From positions 19,233,878 through 19,297,877 of the forward strand of contig OW203740.1 in NCBI GenBank assembly GCA_934045075.1: a DNA stretch of 64,000 nucleotides, in the 5' to 3' direction. Source of the DNA: Yponomeuta sedellus (taxonomy: Eukaryota; Arthropoda; Insecta; Lepidoptera; Yponomeutidae). The notes under the pieces were generated by a model. It saw only the letters and a program-made list of their open reading frames with translations, ran no database searches and was not told the DNA's origin. The stretch's first letter is position 1, and each line of letters opens with the position of its first letter. Positions 39,537 to 49,800 of the stretch are shown one piece after another. Position numbers and translations under genes: made by a program.

Positions 39537-40012
39537 TAATTAAACTTGTTTTTATACGGATTTATGCTCGTTTATTACATTTTTACAATTTTCCGACGTT
39601 TCGGCACTTTTTCGGGTGCCGTGGTCTCAGATCAATGAGGTGATAGGCGTCTTTTAGAAAGCATTAGCGGTTAGCTTACTTCCCTCGGCAAAAATTACAA
39701 AAGTTAATTATGAAGTTAAGTTACGAAGTCATAATTAACTTTTGTATTTTTTGCTGTGGGTAGTAAATTAACCGTTAATGCTTTTTAAAAGACGCCTGTC
39801 ACCTCAGTCATCCGAGACCACGGCACCTGAAAAAGTGCCGAAACGTCGGAAAATTTTAAAAATGTAATAAACGAGCATGAATCCGTATAAAAACAGTTTT
39901 AATTAAAGTAAAAGACGCCTGTCACCTCAGTCATCTGAGACCACGGCACCTGAAAAAGTGCCGAAACGTCGGAAAATTGTGAAAATGTAATAAACGAGCA
40001 TAAATCGTATTA
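39537..40012. repeat. Large palindromic element plus a duplicated right arm
   Basis: 39537-39905 is a 369-bp palindrome: arms 'gtttttatacggatttatgc', 'ttttccgacgtttcggcact', 'gtgccgtggtctcagat', 'gacgcctgtcacctc' around a centre near 39721. 39906-40012 repeats the right arm again in direct orientation (agacgcctgtcacctcagtc, 'gtgccgaaacgtcggaaaat'). Confidence 0.85.
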
Positions 40013-40365
40013 TAATCGTACAGAATATTCTGTCTGTATTTCTTCATCGAGTGAGCCTTTTGCCCCCTGTCTTATGTCTTTGACGCTGTGCACTGGCTGG
40101 ATTTCCGGTGCGTAATTAAAAACTAATTCGCAGCGTTCCCGAAGAGGCTTTAAAACAAAAGCACATTAATAATCCCCTGATTGCTACACGACGGCTGTAA
40201 AATTGCAAAAAAATAAAGGAGAAAACGTAACAAAGGAATGCGCGATTAAAAAGAATATACCCTCAGACTTGTTCTGTAGACAGATTTTCTTTATTGTAAG
40301 ACAAAAAACGATTGTTGCCGCGATTACAATAGGTGGATGCAATTTTTTTTTCTTAACAGTATTTT

Positions 40366-40436
40366 TTGAGGTCGCAACACCACTAAAAGGAAAACTTCGT
40401 GAGGAAACCCGCGGATGGTGGCTCGGGACGTATTGA
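40366..40436 (+). mobile_element. SINE C fragment
   Basis: 'ggtcgcaacaccactaaaag', 'gaaaacttcgtgaggaaacc', 'cgcgg'. Confidence 0.5.
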
Positions 40437-40784
40437 AAGAAAAAAGGAAAGTAAGAAAAAGTATTTATTTGACGACACAATACTCAAAACAAAAGAAAAA
40501 ACACATACATAAAAACCATTGCAAAAAAAATCTACACAGAAAGCAAAAGAAAACACAGTTAAAAAATAAACTGTAATGAAATACATAGGTTTTAAGTACT
40601 TATTGAGCCCCCGAAATGGGCCCGACTCAGCATAATGTTGCAACAGAGTTATCCTTTGCAACGCTAATTTTCAGTCGGGTCCAAACTGCGGTTAGCAATG
40701 TACGTAAGAAAAAAAAAAGTTGATAAGCTGCCCGCGGTGTGAGTACAATATAGAATACAATACTACTTAAATATTATAATGTGC

Positions 40785-41385
40785 AGTGCTTGTGGAGAGT
40801 GAAGGATTGACTAGTCTTTCCTGTGGGCTAGGCCGACAAAACAGTTGGGATGGTACAGGTGCTGAGCAAGCCTACATCACCGTCTAAAAGACTATGTCCC
40901 AGGCACTGCTATATTTAAGTGGTCCCTTCAGCAATCTAGTGTGAGTGAAGGTGCCACTAGACGTTGTATCGTCGTTATCAACCCTTGTATGTTCCCACTG
41001 CTGGGGCACGGGTCTCTTCCTGCATCGCAGGAGGTTAGGCCATACTCCACCACGGGGGCCAAGACCGCGTTGGTAGAGGATTGTAAGACAGTGGCAGGCC
41101 TTACTGTCAGAAGTTATCAAGCCGCCCATAAAGCCTCTGACGACTTCACGACTGCCATTATATGACAGCCGGCACCAACGGCTTAACGTGCCTTGTGAAC
41201 CACGGAAGCGCTCGGAAAAATGCCACTAGCGGTAGTCTCGGGCCGCTCTCCCATCCTGTATCTGACCCCGCCTGTTGTTGCTTAACCATGTGATTGATTC
41301 CAATCACTCAGTTCACCTAGGCCACGAGCGCTTCAGACGTTGTATAAAACATCTCATTACGAAATGCAGCGGCCAAAGTTTTTTT
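40785..41385 (+). mobile_element. Retroposon H split by a D SINE
   Basis: Left 40785-40979 (cctgtgggctaggccgacaa, 'gtgctgagcaagcctacatc', 'ccactagacgttgtat'); right 41335-41385 (acgttgtataaaacatctca, 'tgcagcggccaaag'). Confidence 0.75.
40980..41334 (-). mobile_element. 5S-derived SINE (family D), full length with perfect 11-bp TSD
   Basis: agacgttgtat is found at 40969-40979 and 41335-41345. The 355-bp insert therefore defines both ends: 5' gaagcgctcgtggcctaggt and 3' ...acaagggttgataacgacg, with no poly(A). The 5S-like block on the minus strand contains 'atcacatggttaagcaacaa' and 'caggatgggagagcggcc'. Confidence 0.9.
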
Positions 41386-41737
41386 GCATTGAGAACCAAA
41401 CGAAATTCCTTCACAATAATGAATCCACTAACAAAACTCCCAGTGGAAGAACTATATCTGGCAGTCTGTTATCAATTATAGCATAGTTCCCAAGTCCTCG
41501 GACCCTCTTGAGCTTATGCAAATAGCGGATAGCTGTGGCAAACTTCAGCTCCAGACTTAAACCACGGTTTATCCACAAAAGAGGGACTTTTACAGAAGCT
41601 GTTATGCACGGCCATATAGTTTTAGAACAGATAGATAAATTCATTTATTTGCATTTTCACACATACAGCAAGACCAACATTGAGCAGACGATACAGTAAC
41701 AAATCAAATAACACATAGAAAACTCAATGAACAATTT

Positions 41738-41899
41738 TAAAAACCTATTTAGAGGCTAAAAATTCCATCCATGCCGGGATTTGAACCCGCGACCTCTGAC
41801 TATGGGTTCGAATCCCGGCATGGGTGGAATTTTTAGCCTCCAAACAGGTTTTTAAAATTGTCCTTAGCGCGGGTTAGTGCATTAAAAATAAAATAGTAT
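41738..41899. mobile_element. SINE A short foldback with perfect 16-bp TSD
   Basis: Minus arm 41738-41801 (taaaaacctatttagaggct, B-box, 'cgcgacctctgact') abuts plus arm 41802-41890 (atgggttcgaatcccggcat, 'gggtggaatttttagcctcc', tail). actcaatgaacaattt flanks at 41722-41737 and 41900-41915. Confidence 0.9.
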
Positions 41900-42039
41900 A
41901 CTCAATGAACAATTTACAAAAAACAAATTATAAACACTATTCTAATGTTATATAGACATTAATGTGTCAGCGACACTGTTAAACTTTCATAGTGGTTACA
42001 CTAGATTGTAGCCATTTTATAAACGCCCAAACGGCACAT

Positions 42040-42195
42040 GTCAGTGTGAAGGAAAATATCATGTCTTAGGTGTTAAACTACCTCAGCGCTTGAAATTGCC
42101 AATCTGCGGTCTGCAGGCGAGGTAATGAAGCCTGTACTCTCTCTTTGAGAGAAGGCCAGTGTCCTTCAGTGGGCTGTTTATAGCCTACATAAAAA
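42040..42195 (+). mobile_element. SINE C, 3' two-thirds
   Basis: 'gtgtgaaggaaaatatcatg', 'acctcagcgcttgaaattgc', 'ctctctttgagagaaggcca', 'gtgggctgtttatagcctac' and an A-rich end. Confidence 0.7.
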
Positions 42196-42227
42196 AATCT
42201 ACTCTAAAAATAATATCTACAAGATTA

Positions 42228-42778
42228 TATTCTTTTTGTTGGACTAACCCGTGCTGAGAACAATTTAAAAAACCTATTGAGAATCACTTCAGCCAGATGT
42301 CGCTGGCTGTAAATAATACAGAGAATATTGTACAGAGGTTCGAAATTTCGCTGATGCCGGCACTTGCCAATTAGCTCAGTTGGGAGAGCGCTGTACGGTT
42401 AGCCCTATGGCTAACCACTGTTAGCCAGAGATCGCGGGTTCGAGTTCCAGCATGGGTGGAATATTTTGCCTCTAAATAGGTTTTTAAAATTATACATAGC
42501 ACGGGTTAGTACATTAAAAATAATATAATCATTGGGTACAGCGATATTATTCCAATGTAAAACCTGACTGCAAAGTAGGTACTCGGGGCTGCAAGTGATG
42601 CAAATTACATCAACCAGGTGTCGCTGCCTGTACGTAATACAAAGAGTATTGTAAAGAGGTTCGAAATTTTGCTGATGCCGGGTAGTCGCCCATTGGTTCA
42701 GTCGGGAGAGCGCTGGCATGGTTAGCCAGAGGTCGCGGGTTCGAGTCCCGGCATAGGCGGAATTTTAAGCCTCTAATT
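42228..42778 (+). mobile_element. SINE A head-to-tail dimer
   Basis: An inverted tail (42228-42280) precedes copy 1 (leader remnant, tRNA unit with an expanded anticodon arm at 42393-42430, tail to ~42520). Copy 2 begins at once with 'tcattgggtacagcgatatt', has the full leader, tRNA unit (B-box gggttcgagtcccggc) and ends at 'gcctctaa'. The junction 'aaaataatataatcat' equals that at 9460. Confidence 0.8.
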
Positions 42779-42789
42779 TTTTTTACGTA

Positions 42790-42870
42790 GTCTCTATGTT
42801 TGTGTCCCACTGCTGGGCAAAGGCCTCCCCCAATTCAGTCCAGTGTGTCCTGTCCTGGGCCTCCGCTAAA
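42790..42870 (-). pseudogene. RTE-like 3' tail
   Basis: 'gtcccactgctgggcaaagg', 'cctcccccaattcagtccag', reverse of a C-terminal RTE coding end. Confidence 0.5.
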
Positions 42871-43289
42871 TAGTTTTTAAAAAATGTCTCGCACACCGAT
42901 GCAGGCGTTCTGCTGTCTCTTGTTTTGTGATTAAACTAAAACAGAGTGCCTTTGACTTCACTTTAGAGTTAAGAAAGTTCAATGAGACGAAAAAATGAGC
43001 AATAAATTTCGCTCGAGAAGAAACCGTTTCGTTTTTAAAGAGATTGATTTGCATTTAAATCGAACGCTTTGGCGTCGGGAAATGATGTGTCCGACACGTT
43101 TTCGTTTGATATCTTAATTTTATGTCTGCGAGAGAATTCTATCTGAAATTCTGTAGTGTTAGGAGTCAATTTCGCAAGCACTTTCGTCTATCCCCAAAGA
43201 GAACCCACATCAGGTAAAGTAATACATAAACACCGGAATCTATGGTAACCAGACAATAGTATACTATAGTATACTAACACGTTAGACAG

Positions 43290-43447
43290 ACGTAATACAG
43301 AGAATATTGTAAAGAGGTTCGAAATTTCACTGATGGCGGTGAGTCGCCCATTAGCTCAGTTGGAAAGAGCGCTGGCACGGATAGTCAGAGGTCGCGGGTT
43401 CGAATCCCGGCATGGGTGGAATTTTTAGCCTCTAAATAGGTTTTTTA
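43290..43447 (+). mobile_element. SINE A, leader-truncated
   Basis: 'gtaatacagagaatattgta', 'cgcccattagctcagttgga', anticodon arm ctggcacggatagtcag, B-box gggttcgaatcccggc, ending at cctctaaatagg plus a T run. Confidence 0.8.
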
Positions 43448-43464
43448 ACCATATTTTAACCAAT

Positions 43465-43775
43465 TCATTAACCCGCAGATTAAAAAGTATTAGAATTTTT
43501 AAATGATTTGCTATGCTCAGACATAGCTATATATTTAACGGGTCTTATCGCGTCGGGAATTAAGGTAATTACGTTTTACCCAGTAAATAATCGCGATTAG
43601 ACCCGTTAAATTTTCAGTCAATTCATTAATCCACAGATTAAAAGGTATCAGAATTTCTAAATGATTCCCGATGCGCGTACGTAATGTATGAAACGGGTCT
43701 AATAAAATGAAACGGAGAAATTAATGTAATTATGTTTTACCTAATAATCGCGATTAGACCCGTTCAATATATAGT
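43465..43775 (+). repeat. Repeat I relatives in tandem (two copies)
   Basis: Copy 1 43465-43617 and copy 2 43618-43775 share 'cagattaaaaagtattagaa', an 'aacgggtct' terminus and 'taatcgcgattagacccgtt'. Each looks like a short TIR element with AACGGGTCT...AGACCCGTT ends. Confidence 0.7.
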
Positions 43776-43798
43776 ATAATAGGTAGTTATGTCGTAGT

Positions 43799-44014
43799 CG
43801 CCAGGCTATACTAGTCCACTGCTGGAAATATCCCTCCCCTAAAGAGCGCCACGTTGTGATATCATAGGGGGTAATAGCCATAATCCCCACGCGGGGCATG
43901 CGGGTTGGGGATCGCAGTTCGGTGGAATTGTACTGCAGGGGCCGCTGCTGCCCACCCCCCGGTTTGTGTCCCTTAGTCGCCTATTACGACACCCGCGGGA
44001 AGAATTCCTCCGTG
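43799..44014 (-). mobile_element. Non-LTR 3' UTR (repeat F), uninterrupted copy
   Basis: Minus strand: 'aattcttcccgcgggtgtcg', 'taataggcgactaagggaca', 'ctgcagtacaattccaccga', 'gccaggcta' end with 'gggatatttccagcagtgga'. Confidence 0.7.
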
Positions 44015-44025
44015 GACGAAAGACG

Positions 44026-44232
44026 ACCTCCGTGGCGTAGCGGTAGCGAGTCTGCCTACCATGCAAGAGGTCCTGGGTTCGAATCCCGGCTGGGAACAAA
44101 AAAAAAAAAACCAAACCAAGGTCTTGGATGTTTACATGTTTGTGATGTCGTTGTTTCTGGTTCCCACGACACAGGGTATCCTAGTGTGGGGCCAGAAGCA
44201 ATGTATGTGCTTGTATGTAAATGTAAAAAAAA
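44026..44232 (+). mobile_element. SINE B, complete
   Basis: acgacctccgtggcgtagcg, B-box gggttcgaatcccggctg, A run, 'aggtcttggatgtttacatg', 'cacagggtatcctagtgtgg', 'atgtatgtgcttgtatgtaa'. Confidence 0.85.
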
Positions 44233-44424
44233 AAAATATTAGGTAGTTATGTAACCAAGTATTTTTAATATGAATTATGTATTGCACCAAATAAATATTG
44301 TGCATAGACGGATTTAATACTATATTCTAGATAGCTTTTATTCTAGACAACCAATGGGTGGTAAGGGAAGGTGTGGATAGTGCCAAATCGAAAACCATAG
44401 AAAAACAACTGAAATGGAATTGCG

Positions 44425-44545
44425 CTGATATTACTAATGCGCGTAGTAATTAATCCCGTACTCTCTCTCCCTCTCGCTCTCTTTGAGAGAAGGCCTGTAC
44501 CCTACAATGGCTCGTATACAGGCTACATAAAAAAAACCTTCAACT
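44425..44545 (+). mobile_element. SINE C, 3' end
   Basis: 'gcgcgtagtaattaatcccg', an expanded CTCT run, 'tttgagagaaggcctgtacc', 'ggctcgtatacaggctacat', A-rich end. Confidence 0.6.
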
Positions 44546-44579
44546 AACTCAACCACTTCAACGGGACCCAAAAAAAGGA

Positions 44580-44630
44580 TACCTGTGGTTGCTAGGCAAG
44601 AATGTTGTTCTTGCCTAGCAACCGCAGGTA
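44580..44630. repeat. 23-bp stem hairpin, loop TGTTG
   Basis: tacctgtggttgctaggcaagaa region (44580-44602) pairs with 44608-44630 with one mismatch. It abuts the start of a D SINE tail ('tatgtccccactgctggagc'), so it sits at an insertion junction. Confidence 0.8.
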
Positions 44631-45172
44631 TGTCCCCACTGCTGGAGCACGGGTCTCTTCCTGTAACTCAAGAAGATTAAACCATACTCCACCAAGGGGC
44701 CAAGTCCGGATGGGTGGAGTATTGTAAGACAGTGGCGGGCCTTACTGTCAGAAGTTATCAAGCCGCCGATAAGGCCTCTGACATGGCTTCGTTATCGTTA
44801 TCAACCCTTGCATGTCCCCATTGCTAGGGCACGGGTCTCTTCCTGTATCTCAAAAAGGTTAAACCATAGTCCACTACGGGGCCAAGGGATAAGGCCTCTA
44901 ACATGGCTTCGTTATCGTTATCAGCCCTTGTATGTCCCCACTGCTGGGGCACGGGGCTCTTCCTGCATCGCAGGAAGGTTAGGCCATACTCAACCACAGG
45001 GCTGACATGGCTTAATGACTGCCATTACATGGCAGCCGGCGCCAATGACTTAACGTGGGAAGGGCGGAAACGCTCGGAAAAATGCCACTGACAAATGTAA
45101 TGGCAGTCGTTAGTCCATATCAGAGGCCTTATGAGCGGATTGAATTTTTGACAGTTGTCTTATGTTTAATAT
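44628..45172 (-). mobile_element. 5S-derived SINE (family D), three rearranged tail copies
   Basis: Tail starts recur at 44630 (tatgtccccactgctggagc), 44812 (catgtccccattgctagggc) and 44932 (tatgtccccactgctggggc). Two share the junction 'ggcttcgttatcgttatcaa' at 44787 and 44908. 45040-45090 holds a body piece and 45092-45165 an inverted (plus) body piece. No 5S head remains. Confidence 0.7.
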
Positions 45173-45174
45173 GT

Positions 45175-45430
45175 ATGTATCACCCGGAACTCTGCCTATC
45201 CCTCTGGGACTCAGGCGTGAGATTAAGTTATGTTGTTTATATAATGTATCAGATAAATTTATTTCAACGTAATGAAGTTAAAATTCAGTTCACTGTATGT
45301 CAATGTACAATGCAAAATGTAAGCCGCTGCCTTCGGGCCGCAGTGTAGTCGAGAAAATGACAGCGGGAAATAAAAACTAAAACTGAAATATCAGTTGCCA
45401 CCTATTTGTATGATTAGATTAGATGCTGTA
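45175..45430 (+). mobile_element. Family J 3' stub followed by repeat E
   Basis: 45180-45230 ('ccctctgggactcaggcgtg') matches the 3' UTR of J; 45250-45370 is E ('aaatttatttcaacgtaatg', 'caatgtacaatgcaaaatgt', 'ccgctgccttcgggccg'). Confidence 0.6.
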
Positions 45431-46054
45431 TTTTTGGTTATAAGTAAAGGAGACGGGGATTTCTGGGCCCCATTGTAAATAGTTGAGATATGGTTTAAAA
45501 AATTCGATATATTTTTCTATTTTAAAATATAAAAAATGAGCTCGATTCACAATCTGGAAGACGAGAAATCTTAAAAATAAGTTTATGACCCTGATAAAAT
45601 AGGGTGCCGATTGCTTTGATTGATTAGTCCCGTGTTTGTCAACTGAATTTTTAATCTGTAACAGTGACAGGGTGACAGGCAGACTCAGACTCAGACTCAG
45701 AGTGACAGACTCAATCTATGATCACTCGTTTTCTCGTATCGTTTAGTTTGTTTTCAGTGTGTTTCCTGTTTTTTTGTTATTATAAGTCTCCAACCAATGC
45801 TTGTTTTCTACAGACTTACGATCTTGCTTAACTTGTACGGACACGGATAGGTTTAGTATAAGTTTCAGTGTCAGCTTGTTGCATAGCCTCACTTTTACTA
45901 AATCTCTTATAACTCTGCTCTCAGATTGCCAAAATGCGCAGAATTTTCCGAGATGGTTTGCTAATATATAAGCTCTAAATTGACATCTCTTTCACCTTTT
46001 TCACCCGGGCCCAAGAATGTATGAAAGTGTATCCGTCTCCTTTCTAATGTAAAA
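45431..46054. other. No gene recognised
   Basis: Contains a short run of gactca at 45684-45707; otherwise unassigned AT-rich sequence. Confidence 0.45.
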
Positions 46055-46142
46055 AAAATGGCTCCCACGATACAGGGTTTCCTAGTGTGGGTGCCGCCAG
46101 TAAATGTAAACTTAGATTAGTTACTGCAAATAAATATTTTTT
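46055..46142 (+). mobile_element. SINE B 3' remnant bordering the pentanucleotide array
   Basis: 'ggctcccacgatacagggtt', 'tcctagtgtgggtgccgcca', 'gtaaatgt', then an A/T-rich 30 bases leading into the TTATC array. The array may have grown from the tail of this or another retroposon. Confidence 0.6.
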
Positions 46143-46146
46143 TTCT

Positions 46147-46436
46147 TTATCTTATCTTATCTTATCTTATCTTATCTTATCTTATCTTATCTTATCTTAT
46201 CTTATCTTATCTTATCTTATCTTATCTTATCTTATCTTATCTTATCTTATCTTATCTTATCTTATCTTATCTTATCTTATCTTATCTTATCTTATCTTAT
46301 CTTATCTTATCTTATCTTATCTTATCTTATCTTATCTTATCTTATCTTATCTTATCTTATCTTATCTTATCTTATCTTATCTTATCTTATCTTATCTTAT
46401 CTTATCTTATCTTATCTTATCTTATCTTATCTTATC
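46147..46436. repeat. (TTATC)n array, left part (~58 units)
   Basis: 290 bp of visually uninterrupted CTTAT/TTATC units, broken only by the inserted R1-type retrotransposon whose poly(A) tail abuts at 46437. Reading frames through the array (SYLIL repeats) are not genes. Confidence 0.95.
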
Positions 46437-46861
46437 TTTTTTTTTTTTTTTTGATGTCGGGGGGGAAATCTTTTAAAGATACCCGACTCTTCGGGGACAG
46501 AGTCGGGTTATGTAGGATTTCCACCTACTAAAACCCCCCCGGTGGCCTACCTCGTGCATGGTAAGAGGGCTCCGGGCACTCTGACGAACTCATCCGGAGC
46601 CCCCCTGGCACATGGTGCGTGGTGCACCTCGCCCTGGTTAAAACCGTAGCCTTCCACGAGTGCTGCTCAACCCTCGGCGCCGCAGGGCCACCCTACGTTG
46701 CCGACGTCCCGGAGACGCATGTACGGACGGATCGAGTCCCCACTCTCACCGTCCGCGACTCCAAGGTCCCCACTTAGTCGCCTCTTACGACAGGCAGGGG
46801 ATACCGTAGTCCTATTCTGAACCCGAAACTACAGGGTTGTGGCAGCCCGACGTCTTTGGGC
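46437..46861 (-). other. 3' UTR and poly(A) of the R1-type element
   Basis: 425 nt from the ORF2 stop to a 16-A tail (T run at 46437-46452 on plus). It contains 'gtcgtaagaggcgactaagt', which is close to the F repeat 3' UTR, and near its end an 11-bp hairpin 'acccgactct/agagtcgggt' (about 46480-46507) that could be a recognition structure for the RT. Confidence 0.8.
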
Positions 46862-49800
46862 TTAGGGGCCTGGACGGCGGCGCCCACCGCCACCGCCGCC
46901 TCTGCGGCTCCGTCTCCGAGCGGGGTCTGCCCTCTCCCGCTCCCGCTCGGCTTCCTCCTTCCGGCTCATCACGGCCTCGCAGAAGGTGGTCACAGCCCTC
47001 CATTCTACCTCTCCCTGAACCATAGCAGCTACCACGCTATGCAGGGAGAGGTTTTGTCCTATGTGAGCGGTCAGCTCGCTCCGCTCGGCCCGCCACGCCG
47101 GGCACACCTCGAGGGTGTGCTGCGCGTCATCGTATTCACCGCCGCAGTGATGGCACCGCGCCGACTCCTCACGTCCGATCCTATTCAGGTACTCACTGAA
47201 ACAGCCATGTCCAGTGAGCACCTGAGTAAGCCTGTACGTCACGGTGCCATACCCCCGGTTGAGCCAGCCGTCGAAGTTCGGCAGAATTGCCCTGACCACC
47301 CTCTGACGAGTACTTCTTGGCTCTCTGAGCCGCTCCAGCCACTCGCGCCACGCTTGGCGATGTTCGTGGAGTCGGAGCATTCCGACCTCCCTGGGCGGCG
47401 GGTTTTCGCCCCCCTGGCGAATGTCGCGTAGTCGGTGGTACACCCTCGCGTCCATATTCGCCAGTAAGTCAAGGGGCGTAAACCGCGCCAAGATCGTCGC
47501 CGCCTCAAAGGATATCGTGCGATACCCGCGCGCAACCCTGATTGCCATTCGGCGCTGCACACTCTTTAGCTTCCCTCTGCAGCGTGGATCGCTGGACAGT
47601 CTTTCAGCCCACAGGGGCGCTCCGTAAAGGGCTATGGACCGCACGACCCCTGCATAAAGGCGGCGAACGCTCTCATTTGGTCCCCCGAGATTGGGTAGGA
47701 TACGGTGCAGAGCACCCGCTACCCTATCGATCCGGGGAACCAAACGGTCGAAATGCTCGACGAAATCCCACCGACCATCTAGGATGACGCCCAGGTACTT
47801 TAGGTACCGACCGATCTGTACCCTCGTACTGCCCACGCTCACCGACAAGCTTGGTGGCTCCACACCTCGCGGAAGGTTGTGGAACCACATAGCCTCGGTC
47901 TTGTGCGGGGCCACCTCGAGTCCAAGCTCCCTGATCTTGCGTACGACGCACGCCACTCCGAGCTCGGCCAGCCGCGTGGTCTCCCCGAAGTCAGCGCCCT
48001 CCGCCAACACCAGCGTGTCGTCCGCATAGCAGACCACACGCACGTCGTTGGGGAGGAGGATTCTAAGGACCGCGTCGTACGTCAGATTCCACAAGAGGGG
48101 CCCCAGAACGGACCCCTGAGGAACGCCGCAGAAGACCTCCCTCCGGTGGACAGTCCCGTCCTGACCCAGGTACTCGATGCTTCTGTCCCGCAGGTAAGCT
48201 GCCACAACGGACCGCAGGTACGGAGGCAACTGGTGGTAAGCCAGTGCCGCCCTGATTGCCCTCCAGGGCAGGGAGTTGAAAGCGTTAACAATGTCTAGGC
48301 TAACAGCCAGTACCACCCTGCCCTGGGACACCGCCTGTTCGGCGACTGAACGCACCTTGAAAATAGCGTCCACCGTGGAGCGGCCACGCCGGAATCCAAA
48401 CTGGAAGTCCGACAGATCCGGACCGACCTGCCACAGGTGAAGCGTGATGCGCTCAGCCACCACCCGCTCGAAGAGCTTACCCGCTTCGTCCAGAAGACAT
48501 ACGGGCCGGTACGCAGAGGGAGAGTCTGCGACCCGGTTCTCCTTCCTTAGGAGGACGAGTCTCGCCTGTTTCCAACCGGAGGGAAAAAACCCGGTGCGTA
48601 GGCAGTTGGAGAGCAGCGCCCTAAACCGGTCCCCCAAAGCGCCCAGGCCTAAAACCCAGGCGCGGCCTGGTATGCCGTCTGGGCCCGGGGCGGTGTTGCG
48701 CGCTGCCAGCCGTTTTACGGCCCTGTCCAGCTCTCCTTGGGTGACGTCCAGATCCTCGGACCAGTCTGCCGTTATCGCGGCCGCGACCTGTGAGGTATCC
48801 TCGACCCGAGGAAAGAGGGTATCCACCACTTCCGTCACTAGTTCTGGGTCGAGCGTCTCCGTCAGAGGAGGGACCCACGGTCTGAGCTTGCCCAGTACAA
48901 TTTTGTACGGGCGCCCCCATGGGTCTCCATTGAGCGTTTCGAGAAGCTCTTCCCAGGCCCTGACCTTGGCGTTTACTACCGCGATCTGGAACGCCTTCAC
49001 GGCATCCCGATACGGAGTGTACGCTGCGGTTTTCTCCTCAGCCGTGGCTTGGCGACGTCTTCGGACCCTGGTGAAGGTCCGCCGAGCGCGCAGACATGCC
49101 TCCCGCAGCAGCACCAGCTCCTCCGACCACCAGTGCACGGTTCTTCGGCTCGAGCGCTTGGATCGGGGCATTGCAGCGTCGCATATGTCCGCCATACACT
49201 GCCCAAACCAGGCTGCCTCAGCCTCCGGCTCCGCTTCGTCCGGCACCTCTGACCAAGCTGCCGTGTTTGCGGCGGCAAGGAGAGCGTCCCGGTCCATGCG
49301 GTTCAAGGCCCAGCGCTTCGGAGGCTCCGCGGTTGGTCTTCGGACACCTTCGGCGGGGCCCAGTGTCACTTCAAGGAGGATGTGGCGATGGTCCGAAAGG
49401 GTCACCAGATCCTCCGCCACATGCCAGTCGGACACCAGTCTGATGGCTGCGGCACTTGCCCAGGTTAAGTCGACGATAGACTCCCCCTGCCATCGCACAC
49501 AGGTGCTGACGGAGCCCCGGTTCAGGAGACCGAGGTCGAGAGCAGCCGCCCACTCAAGGACCGTCTCGCCTCGCGCGTCGTCCCGTGGCCCGCCCCACGC
49601 TCGGGCGTGAGCATTGAAGTCCCCTGCGACAATCACCGGGCGGGGCTGGCACCTTCGAACGCACGCCGCAAGCTCCTCCAGGTACGTTTCGTACTGGGCC
49701 AGGGATATGTTGGGCGACACGTAGGCACCAACAATCGCTAGCGGTCCCCACTGGACAGCTACGATGCCCTGGCCCTTATGGAGCAAGGAGCATGCCGGAG

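Noticed and set aside
43330..43402. Genuine tRNA genes at the many tRNA-like units (also 13360, 24070, 21720, 60600)
   Set aside because: Each is attached to a repeated SINE body; the anticodon arms carry a non-canonical C33 or mismatched stems, and the copies share decay. I treat them as SINE heads.
46147..46436. TTATC array as a telomere
   Set aside because: The unit differs from TTAGG, the array is interstitial and flanked by SINE sequence on both sides; no telomeric orientation evidence.
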